Shown: positions 1 to 6,199 of the stretch, in pieces | How positions within the stretch are numbered: position 1 is the stretch's first letter | Layout: each line of letters opens with the position of its first letter | Assembly: GCA_029857875.1 (NCBI GenBank) | Contig: JAOUGB010000071.1 | Coordinates: forward strand, 1-8,591 | Direction: 5' to 3' | Length of the DNA: 8,591 nt | DNA from: Desulfobacteraceae bacterium | GTDB taxonomy: Bacteria > Desulfobacterota > Desulfobacteria > Desulfobacterales > UBA11574 | Notes under the pieces: model-generated | The model's input: the letters and a program-made list of their open reading frames with translations, nothing else | Database searches by the model: none | What the model was told of the DNA's origin: nothing | Made by a program: the position numbers and the translations under genes

Positions 1-587
1 AAAACGCGCAGGGGAAGATTTCCCAGCCAAGAAATCCAGGTGTAAATCTTGAAATCCGGCCCCCCGGTTACAAAAAAAGCATGTGCGTACAAGAGCGTGC
101 CGACCGGAGCCGCCACAATGGTTCTGAGCCGTGTAAACTCTTTTACTTCCGGTTCCGGTCCTGTGCGCATGGCAAAAAAACGCATGAAGTAGGCAAAATT
201 GTCTCGAATCAGAACCGTTACGCAAAGTATCAGGACAAAAATGCTGTGCAGCAACTCAGCCTTGGTACCGGCAACCGGGGTAAAAAGAAGACGCCACATG
301 GCACCCACCGCCACCAGCGGAAAAATGGTCGAATAGACAATCTTATCCATGACCCGGTCGGCAAGATGCGCCAATGTGGAGTGGAGCTGGAAACGGGTGG
401 CCAGCCATCCGTCGATCAGGTCAAAGCACATTGAAATAAAAAGTAGCATCACCCCCAGGGTGTAAAGCATCGGGTTGCGGGTCCACATGACCGCAAAGGC
501 GCAAAGCATTCCACCAAAAACAAGTGGAGGCCTGCCGTAAACCAGCAATGCTGAAAACTTTCTCTGAAAATTGAGTTTTGCCGACAT
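1..587 (-). CDS. CDP-alcohol phosphatidyltransferase family membrane protein (3' end outside window)
   Basis: Partial: 195 codons are open from an ATG at 587 down to the left edge, with no stop seen. The family transfers a phospho-alcohol between CDP-linked lipid and an acceptor in the inner membrane, as PgsA and PssA do. The family signature D-x2-DG-x2-AR-x8-G-x3-D-x3-D is recognisable at residues 56-81 (FDLIDGWLATRF, then HLADRVMD). All four aspartates are present (D56, D59, D77, D81), but the usual Arg is Thr64 and the usual Gly is Ala73. Hydrophobic segments lie near residues 20-35, 41-57, 84-104, 112-128 and 155-172, and an Arg-Asp in VLIRDN (128-129) matches the place where PgsA-type enzymes have I-x-RE. 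The start has a weak purine-rich stretch (AGAAAG) upstream and a strong promoter about 60 nt further up. The gene is transcribed away from the rest of the window. Family assignment is firm; the substrate cannot be told. Confidence 0.85.
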   Translation of the reverse strand, partial: MSAKLNFQRKFSALLVYGRPPLVFGGMLCAFAVMWTRNPMLYTLGVMLLFISMCFDLIDGWLATRFQLHSTLAHLADRVMDKIVYSTIFPLVAVGAMWRLLFTPVAGTKAELLHSIFVLILCVTVLIRDNFAYFMRFFAMRTGPEPEVKEFTRLRTIVAAPVGTLLYAHAFFVTGGPDFKIYTWISWLGNLPLRV

Positions 588-651
588 GCTTTCTTTTTTC
601 TGTTGATATTTAAGGAAATTCAGGACTTAATTAATATCTCGCAACATCGCT

Positions 652-680
652 ATATTATTCTCCACCCTTCGTTCAGTCAA
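652..680 (-). promoter_or_regulatory. Sigma70-type promoter for the leftward phosphatidyltransferase gene
   Basis: On the minus strand there is a -35 TTGACT (675-680), a 17-bp spacer and a -10 TAATAT (652-657). Each hexamer is one base from consensus. Predicted transcription starts near 645, giving a leader of about 58 nt before the ATG at 587. Confidence 0.65.
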
Positions 681-718
681 CCCAAATAATATGGAACGGG
701 TATTCTATTTATAAAAAA

Positions 719-746
719 TTGACATTTAAAAATTATTGGTTATACT
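719..746 (+). promoter_or_regulatory. Sigma70-type promoter for the mscS-corA run
   Basis: A perfect -35 TTGACA (719-724) is followed by a 16-bp AT-rich spacer and a -10 TATACT (741-746), one base from TATAAT. Predicted transcription starts near 752-754, leaving a leader of about 200 nt before the MscS start codon. It lies back to back with the minus-strand promoter at 652-680, with 38 bp between the two -35 boxes. Confidence 0.65.
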
Positions 747-917
747 GACTAAAGTTACCTGGAGCCCCGCTGAAACGGGATTCCCGATGCGCTTCAACCC
801 CGAAGGATCGGGATCTACACTGAGTTCCAACAAGCTGCGGGTAATGCGCTCGCGGTGCAGTTCAAGAAGACCAACATTGATTTTATCATGTTGAAACCAT
901 TCACCCGGAAGCTGCTT
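726..917 (-). pseudogene. Possible decayed coding remnant, stop-bounded and lacking an early ATG
   Basis: One minus-strand frame is open between a TAA at 918-920 and a TAA at 726-728, 63 sense codons. It translates to protein-like sequence, for example LPGEWFQHDKINVGLLELHR followed by ERITRSLLEL and DPDPSGLKRIG, with GC-rich third positions like the neighbouring genes. There is no ATG near its beginning and no ribosome binding site. It underlies the plus-strand leader of the MscS gene. I do not recognise the family. It could be the 3' end of a broken gene, or an open frame by chance. Treat as weak. Confidence 0.25.
764..813 (+). other. GC-rich hairpin cluster in the long mscS leader
   Basis: Two hairpins can form in the predicted leader RNA. 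The first is CCCG (766-769) with CGGG (776-779) around a 6-nt loop. The second is TCCCGAT (782-788) with ATCGGGA (807-813), a perfect 7-bp arm pair enclosing CTTC (792-795) with GAAG (802-805) and an AACCCC loop. The CGGG/CCCG blocks are interchangeable (766-769, 776-779, 783-786, 799-802, 809-812), so alternative pairings exist. No U-tract follows, so this is not an intrinsic terminator. It matches no riboswitch class I recognise, and it may partly reflect an old coding remnant on the other strand. Confidence 0.35.
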
Positions 918-954
918 TTATGTTGAACGACCTTCATACCATGTAAGGAAAAAA

Positions 955-2379
955 ATGTGTTTTAGATTGAAGTCGCTTTTAAGAACCTTTTTTTATTTTA
1001 GCCTCATTTTCTGGGCATTGTCATCCGGTTATCCTTTAGCCGAACCCGCTGCTAAGGGAAAAAGCCTTAAGGAATCTGCTTCAACCCAGACCCCTCAGCC
1101 AGCCGAGAACAAGATGGATTCCCCTCAGATTCATGCCGAAAAGAACGAAACCCGCACCCTAAAAGAAAAAGCCATGGACAAAGCCGGAGAAAAGATTGGA
1201 AAAGGTATCGATAAATTTAGTCGCTCGGCTTCTTTAAAAATCGGCAGGTGGATCGAGGTTGAAATTTTCGCCGGAATCACCTGGTTAAAACTGCTTTTTT
1301 GTCTATTGTTGACCTTCCTGGTGGTTGCGGTTGAGCGGTTTGTTAGATGGCTGATCAATTCAACAATACGAAAGATGCCGCCTGAGGAGGAGACGGTTGC
1401 ATGGCGAAAGCATTTTCTTGAGGCTCTCACCCGGCCGCTTTCTCTTTTTATCTGGTCTTATGGTATTTATGGCGCCCTTTCGCCGCTATACATTCATTTT
1501 GTAGCGCCTGATGGAAGCAATCTGGTGCACAGCGTTGCGCAAAAGGCGGCTGATATCGGCGGGACCATTGCCCTTTTCTGGCTCTTCCTGCTTTTAATCG
1601 GAATTTTGGATGTGTATCTGAAAAAATGGGCGGCCGGCACCGAAAGCACCATCGACGACATGCTGGCTCCCATTGTCGGCAAAACGCTTCGGCTGTTCAT
1701 TATTGTTATCGGCGGCATAATTATTGTCCAAAATCTCACCGGACTAAAAATCGGGCCCCTGCTTGCCTCCCTGGGCATCGGCGGTCTGGCCGTGGCTTTG
1801 GCAGCCAAAGATTCCATCGCCAATTTTTTCGGAACGCTGACCATCCTTTTCGACAAGCCGTTTCAGGTGGGCCAGCGGATCACCATTGACAAATACGACG
1901 GGACCGTTGAAAACGTCGGCTTTAGGAGTACTCGAATACGAACACTTGCCGGTCATCTGGTGACCATTCCCAATGAAAAACTGGTTAACTCTTCTGTGGA
2001 AAACATCGGTGAACGGCCCCATATCAGGTGGCTCACCAATATCGGGATCACCTATGATACTCCCCCTGACAAGGTGGAAAAAGCCGTAAAAATCATCCGG
2101 GAAATTCTTGAAAACCACGAAGGGATGAAGGAAGATTTCCCACCCCGGGTATTTTTTAACGGTTTCAATGATTGGAGTCTGAACATCATGGTGGTTGTCT
2201 GGTATCATCCGCCCAATTACTGGGATTATCAGGCATGGCAGCAAAAAACCTGTCTTGAGATCATGCGCCGGTTTGAATCCGAAGATATCGATTTTGCCTT
2301 TCCGTCCCGAACCATCTATATGGCCAACGATGACAAACGGCAACTAAAACTGATGATGATTAAAGGTCAGGAACCCTGA
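955..2379 (+). CDS. mscS: MscS-family mechanosensitive ion channel with N-terminal signal and charged linker
   Basis: 474 residues. The family forms heptameric inner-membrane channels that open under membrane tension and release solutes during hypo-osmotic shock. Residues 8-30 look like a signal peptide or first helix. Residues 31-100 are hydrophilic, Lys/Glu-rich and probably periplasmic. Transmembrane helices follow near 106-134, 159-183, 197-222 and 241-259. The pore-lining helix is about 262-297, rich in Gly/Ala (ASLGIGGLAVALAAKDSIAN), aligning with the MscS TM3 packing pattern. The beta domain starts at 300 (KPFQVGQRITI) and includes the family-typical VTIPN (336-340). A C-terminal alpha/beta domain ends in FPSRTIYM (449-456). 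The protein is longer than E. coli MscS (286 residues), with extra N-terminal helices as in YbdG/YnaI-type relatives. TAAGGA (944-949) supports the ATG. CorA follows after 28 nt, so cotranscription is likely. Subfamily and ion preference are not readable. Confidence 0.9.
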   Translation: MCFRLKSLLRTFFYFSLIFWALSSGYPLAEPAAKGKSLKESASTQTPQPAENKMDSPQIHAEKNETRTLKEKAMDKAGEKIGKGIDKFSRSASLKIGRWIEVEIFAGITWLKLLFCLLLTFLVVAVERFVRWLINSTIRKMPPEEETVAWRKHFLEALTRPLSLFIWSYGIYGALSPLYIHFVAPDGSNLVHSVAQKAADIGGTIALFWLFLLLIGILDVYLKKWAAGTESTIDDMLAPIVGKTLRLFIIVIGGIIIVQNLTGLKIGPLLASLGIGGLAVALAAKDSIANFFGTLTILFDKPFQVGQRITIDKYDGTVENVGFRSTRIRTLAGHLVTIPNEKLVNSSVENIGERPHIRWLTNIGITYDTPPDKVEKAVKIIREILENHEGMKEDFPPRVFFNGFNDWSLNIMVVVWYHPPNYWDYQAWQQKTCLEIMRRFESEDIDFAFPSRTIYMANDDKRQLKLMMIKGQEP

Positions 2380-2407
2380 TCTTTTTCTATCGGAAAGGAA
2401 CTACGTT

Positions 2408-3472
2408 ATGCCGAGATTTATTAAAAGACAACTCAAGAAGGCGGGAGCATCTCCGGGAACGCTGGTTCATATTGGTGAACAAAAGGTGGATGAAACCAGA
2501 ATCACCCTCATTGACTATGATGAGGCGCACTTGCAAGAAAGAGTGCTCGACGGCATTGAAGAGGCGTTTCCACTTAAAGATTTGCCCACGGTGACCTGGA
2601 TCAACATCGACGGCTTGCATGAAATAGACATCATCGAAAAAGTCGGCCAACCTTTTAACCTCCATCCGCTGGTTCTGGAGGACATATTAAATACCGGCCA
2701 GCGACCCAAAACCGAAGAATTCGAAGATCTTATTTTTGTCGTTTTAAAAATGCTGCATTACAACGAAAATGCCGAAAAAATAAGGTCCGAGCAGTTCAGC
2801 CTGGTTCTGGGGTCGAATTTTCTGATTACTTTCCAGGAGATCCAGGGCGATGTTTTCAAAACCGTCAGAGAAAGAATCCGCAAACCCAAAACCCGAATTC
2901 GCAAAGCAGGATGCGATTACCTGGCCTATGCCCTCATTGATGCCATTGTGGATCACTACTTTGTCATTCTGGAAGCACTGGGCGACAAAATTGAAGATAT
3001 TGAAACCCAACTCCTTGATGATCCCACCCGTGACACCCTGGAGATCATCCATGAGATGAAACGAGAGATGATATATCTGCGCAAGCAAATCTGGCCGATT
3101 CGGGAAATCATTAACAGCCTGGTAAAAAGTGAATCTTCTCTGATTCAGGAACAGATGCATGTCTATTTCAGGGATGTCTATGACCATACGATACAGATTA
3201 TCGACACCATTGAATCGTATCGGGATATTCTGGCCGGCATGCTGGATATCTATCTGTCCACCCTGAGCAACAAAATGAACGAGGTCATGAAAGTGCTGAC
3301 CATCATCGCCACCATCTTCATTCCCATCACATTTGTCGCCGGGATTTACGGCATGAACTTTAAGTTTATGCCGGAACTCGAATGGCGGTGGGGGTATGTG
3401 ATGGTCTGGGCCATCATTGTCGTCGTCGTGGGGATAATGCTCGGGTTCTTCAAAAAAAAGCAATGGCTGTGA
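2408..3472 (+). CDS. corA: CorA-family magnesium/cobalt transport protein
   Basis: 354 residues, the usual family length. CorA is a pentameric inner-membrane channel importing Mg2+ (also Co2+ and Ni2+), gated by Mg2+ binding to its large cytoplasmic domain. The cytoplasmic alpha/beta domain covers about residues 1-165, including the family-like LHPLVLEDILNTGQRPK (85-101). Long helices follow (165-295) with the stalk leading into TM1 (296-314). The invariant selectivity motif YGMN is at 314-317 and is followed by F318. A short acidic periplasmic loop (FMPELEWRWG, 320-329) and TM2 (329-347) follow. The C-terminus KKKQWL is the typical basic cytoplasmic end. AAAGGAA (2394-2400) lies 7 nt before the ATG. 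The 28-nt gap after mscS suggests one transcript. No truncation or missing key residue is seen. Mg2+ is the expected substrate, but it cannot be proven from sequence. Confidence 0.93.
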   Translation: MPRFIKRQLKKAGASPGTLVHIGEQKVDETRITLIDYDEAHLQERVLDGIEEAFPLKDLPTVTWINIDGLHEIDIIEKVGQPFNLHPLVLEDILNTGQRPKTEEFEDLIFVVLKMLHYNENAEKIRSEQFSLVLGSNFLITFQEIQGDVFKTVRERIRKPKTRIRKAGCDYLAYALIDAIVDHYFVILEALGDKIEDIETQLLDDPTRDTLEIIHEMKREMIYLRKQIWPIREIINSLVKSESSLIQEQMHVYFRDVYDHTIQIIDTIESYRDILAGMLDIYLSTLSNKMNEVMKVLTIIATIFIPITFVAGIYGMNFKFMPELEWRWGYVMVWAIIVVVVGIMLGFFKKKQWL

Positions 3473-3520
3473 GCCATCACATGACCCTACATATCAGTGG
3501 TCAATGAACCTTTTTTACAA

Positions 3521-3528
3521 AAGGAGGT
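3521..3528 (+). promoter_or_regulatory. Near-perfect Shine-Dalgarno for the CBM48 protein
   Basis: AAGGAGGT is fully complementary to the 16S rRNA tail and sits 5 nt before the ATG at 3534. It is the strongest ribosome binding site in the window and suggests high translation of the small protein compared with its neighbours. Confidence 0.8.
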
Positions 3529-3533
3529 AATCC

Positions 3534-3830
3534 ATGTCCGCAAAAAAATCGGAACAGAAACCCAAAAGGCGCAAAGTAACCTTCTCCCTGAGGTCTCCCG
3601 ATGTCAAAGAGGTGATACTCATGGGAGATTTCAACCAGTGGAATCCAAAAGTCCATCCCATGAAAAAAAACAAAAACGGGGTGTGGGAAAAAACGACCAT
3701 GCTTTTTCCCGGAACATATGAATATCGCTTTATGGTGGATGGGCAATGGAAAAATGATCCCGATAACAATCAAACGCGTGTCAACCGATTCGGCACGAAA
3801 AATAATGTTATTGTCGTTCCGTCGACATAA
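3534..3830 (+). CDS. Stand-alone CBM48 (AMPK-beta-like) glycogen-binding protein
   Basis: 98 residues: a basic tail (1-15, KKSEQKPKRRK) followed by a single carbohydrate-binding module of family 48 and no catalytic domain. The module starts at about residue 14 with VTFSLRSPDVKEVILMGDF. Residues matching the glycogen-contacting positions of the AMPK beta subunit are visible: W36 in GDFNQW, R65 in YEYRFMVDG (Lys in AMPK), W72 in DGQW, and the Asn pair 90-91 in GTKNNVIVV. There is no signal peptide, so it is cytoplasmic. It lies 61 nt after corA and shortly before the alpha-glucan phosphorylase gene. I infer that it helps bring that enzyme, or another partner, to glycogen. Similar single-module proteins are widely annotated as glycogen-binding or isoamylase N-terminal domain proteins. 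Fold assignment is strong; the role is inferred. Confidence 0.88.
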   Translation: MSAKKSEQKPKRRKVTFSLRSPDVKEVILMGDFNQWNPKVHPMKKNKNGVWEKTTMLFPGTYEYRFMVDGQWKNDPDNNQTRVNRFGTKNNVIVVPST

Positions 3831-4006
3831 GCGCTCTGTCCTTGATGATTCAACGGTTAAAACGGCGATTCCCATGGCTCTCCGGATAGATCTTCAATGA
3901 CTATATTTAAGGCCGAACAATCAAGGACCACTTTTAAATTCAGACCGTTCAAACACTTAACCCACGATATATCACCTGAAAACATCATTACGTCTCCCTG
4001 TTGTGG

Positions 4007-4012
4007 AAAGGA
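4007..4012 (+). promoter_or_regulatory. Shine-Dalgarno that decides the phosphorylase start
   Basis: AAAGGA lies 9 nt before the ATG at 4022. The in-frame upstream TTG at 4001 has no purine-rich sequence before it, and the AAAGGA would fall inside that longer frame. The ATG is therefore preferred. Confidence 0.7.
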
Positions 4013-4021
4013 ATTGAACAA

Positions 4022-6175
4022 ATGGACCCTGAAACAGTTGAGTTTCCAAATCTCCCTGAACGCTTGATCGGACTTGGAGAACTGGCGGACAATCTCTGGT
4101 GGAGCTGGCAGCCCTCAGCAAGAATGCTCTTTAAAATGCTCGACCGCCAGGCATGGAAAGAAAGCGGACACAACCCCGACAAGATGCTTAGAGAGATGCC
4201 GTCTGAAATTCTGGCGTCTGCCGCTGCCAACGACGATTATTTGCGCAATTATGATGTGGTGCTCTCTCAGTTTTACCGGTATCTATCGGACAAATCGTGC
4301 CGATTTCTAAACAGTTTTCCTTGTGATCCGAACACCTTTGCCGTCGCTTATTTTAGCGCTGAATACGGGCTTCATCGTTCCTTGCCGTTTTACGCCGGCG
4401 GTCTGGGCTTTCTGGCCGGAGATCACATCAAGGAATGCAGCGATCTGGGTGTTCCCCTGGTGGCCGTCGGTTTCATGTATCCCCAGGGATATCTCCATCA
4501 ACACATTCGTGAAGACGGCTGGCAGGAAAATATTCATGAATCCATCAACAGGGAAGCCGCACCGATTTCGAGGGTACTTGATAATGAGGGCCGGCAGCTT
4601 GTGGTTCGGGTTCCTTTCATCGATCCGGCAATCCATGTGGGCGTTTGGAAAGTAAACGTCGGTCGAATATCCCTGTATCTACTGGATACGGATATCGAAA
4701 ACAACGATCCCTGGAACCGCGGCATATCCGCCCGCCTTTACATCGGGGACATCGAGCAGCGACTGCGCCAGGAAATCGTTCTCGGTATCGGCGGTGCCGA
4801 AGTTTTGGAAATTCTGGGAATCAAACATTACTTGATGCATCTTAACGAAGGACATGCCGCCTTCGCGATTCTGGAACGCATCCGTGACCGGATTCAGGAA
4901 GGGATGCCTTATCCCCAGGCCATTGAACAGGTCAGAAACACCACTGTTTTTACCACGCATACGCCGGTCCCGGCCGGTCATGATGTCATCCCGTTTCACT
5001 TGATGGAAAAACATTTTCATTCCTACTGGCCGGCTCTGGGCTTAGATCGCGACGCATTTCTTCAACAGGGGATCCATCCTGAGCAACCCCATGCAGGCTT
5101 TAACGTGACGGCTTTTGCCCTCAGAATGTCGGCGTATTGCAACGGCGTCAGCAAACGGCATGGAGAAGTGTCCAGACAGATGTGGCAAAGTCTCTGGCCG
5201 GGCGCATCCGAGTCAGAGGTTCCTGTGGATCATATCACCAACGGGGTACATGTCCCTACCTGGATTGAACCCCGGATGAAACGTCTTTTTGATACCTATT
5301 TGGGCCCTGAATGGCTGACCGATCATGACAATCCCCTTTTCTGGGAACTGATCGACAAAATCCCGAATGAAGCGCTGTGGAGAACCCATTACTGGTTAAA
5401 AATCAAACTCATCGATGCCGTCCGGGAGCGATCACGCCTTCGCTGGGCCGGAGATCGCGTCAGCCCGTCCATCGTGATTGCCGGTGGAACACTGCTCGAT
5501 CCGTCGGTGTTAACCCTCGGTTTTGCGAGGCGTTTCGCCACGTACAAGCGGGCTGAGCTGATTTTTTATGATATGGAACGCCTGAAAAAACTTCTCAACG
5601 ACCGCTGGCGGCCCATCCAGATTATCTTTGCCGGCAAAGCACATCCCGCCGACGATCCCGGCAAGCAGATTATTCAAAGGGTGTTTAATGCCGCCCGTGA
5701 TCCGGAAACCGGAGGACGCATCGCCTTTGTGGAAGACTACGGGGAACAACTGGCGCAATACATGGTTCACGGCGTGGATATATGGCTGAACAACCCGTTG
5801 CCTCCCATGGAAGCCAGCGGAACCAGCGGCATGAAAGCAGCCTTGAACGGAGTGCCCCAGCTCAGCATAATGGACGGCTGGTGGATAGAGGGTTTTAACG
5901 GTAAAAACGGCTGGGCATTTGGTCACAAAGAAGTCGACGGTAACCGGGATGTTGCGGATGCCGCCGAACTCTACCGCATCCTTGAAGAAGAACTGATTCC
6001 AATGTATTATAACGTATCGGATGACGGCGTTCCTTTGAACTGGGTAAACGTCATGAAAAATTCCATCAAGAGTAATGCAGCAAAATTCTCGGCCCGGCGA
6101 ATGGTTAAGGAATACATTGAAAAATTTTACGCCAAAGGCCTTGAAAGCGTCCTATTACATCAGAATGAAGGCTAA
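4022..6175 (+). CDS. glgP: Alpha-glucan (glycogen/maltodextrin) phosphorylase, GT35, DUF3417 type
   Basis: 717 residues from ATG 4022 (an upstream TTG at 4001 would add 7). It cleaves alpha-1,4-glucan with phosphate to release glucose-1-phosphate, using pyridoxal phosphate, in the cytoplasm. The N-terminus has the DUF3417 signature of the short phosphorylases (LPERLIGLGELADNLWWSW, residues 11-29). Then come the substrate and catalytic regions: AYFSAEYGLHRSLPFYAGGL (109-128), HLNEGHAAF (273-281) and TTHTPVPAGHD (311-321). The phosphate/PLP end has FARRFATYKRAE (501-512), and EASGTSGMKAALNG (597-610) carries the expected PLP lysine, K605. It ends shortly after YIEKFY (698-703). The length fits this subgroup (about 700-860) and lacks the regulatory N-terminus of animal enzymes. 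It follows the CBM48 gene, whose module it lacks. A secreted orphan gene begins 24 nt downstream. Glycogen versus maltodextrin preference is unknown. Confidence 0.94.
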   Translation: MDPETVEFPNLPERLIGLGELADNLWWSWQPSARMLFKMLDRQAWKESGHNPDKMLREMPSEILASAAANDDYLRNYDVVLSQFYRYLSDKSCRFLNSFPCDPNTFAVAYFSAEYGLHRSLPFYAGGLGFLAGDHIKECSDLGVPLVAVGFMYPQGYLHQHIREDGWQENIHESINREAAPISRVLDNEGRQLVVRVPFIDPAIHVGVWKVNVGRISLYLLDTDIENNDPWNRGISARLYIGDIEQRLRQEIVLGIGGAEVLEILGIKHYLMHLNEGHAAFAILERIRDRIQEGMPYPQAIEQVRNTTVFTTHTPVPAGHDVIPFHLMEKHFHSYWPALGLDRDAFLQQGIHPEQPHAGFNVTAFALRMSAYCNGVSKRHGEVSRQMWQSLWPGASESEVPVDHITNGVHVPTWIEPRMKRLFDTYLGPEWLTDHDNPLFWELIDKIPNEALWRTHYWLKIKLIDAVRERSRLRWAGDRVSPSIVIAGGTLLDPSVLTLGFARRFATYKRAELIFYDMERLKKLLNDRWRPIQIIFAGKAHPADDPGKQIIQRVFNAARDPETGGRIAFVEDYGEQLAQYMVHGVDIWLNNPLPPMEASGTSGMKAALNGVPQLSIMDGWWIEGFNGKNGWAFGHKEVDGNRDVADAAELYRILEEELIPMYYNVSDDGVPLNWVNVMKNSIKSNAAKFSARRMVKEYIEKFYAKGLESVLLHQNEG

Positions 6176-6199
6176 CCCGATACGCGAGGAGAATCGAAA

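Noticed and set aside
81..434. 117-codon plus frame at the left edge
   Set aside because: It is the antisense shadow of the phosphatidyltransferase gene, whose minus frame carries the family motif.
1744..2343. 199-codon minus frame inside mscS
   Set aside because: Opposite-strand shadow of a clear MscS gene; no family resemblance, no ribosome binding site or promoter.
2744..3463. 239-codon minus frame inside corA
   Set aside because: Opposite-strand shadow of CorA, with His/Asp-rich composition typical of antisense translation.
3482..3516. Possible terminator after corA: TGACC/GGTCA followed by a T6 run
   Set aside because: Only a 5-bp AT/GC-mixed stem with a 12-nt loop, and the T-run starts 7 nt after the stem; too weak to end transcription.
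3897..4073. 58-codon plus frame (ATG at 3897) overlapping the start of glgP
   Set aside because: No ribosome binding site, a different frame from glgP, no recognisable sequence, and more than a quarter of it overlaps a certain gene.
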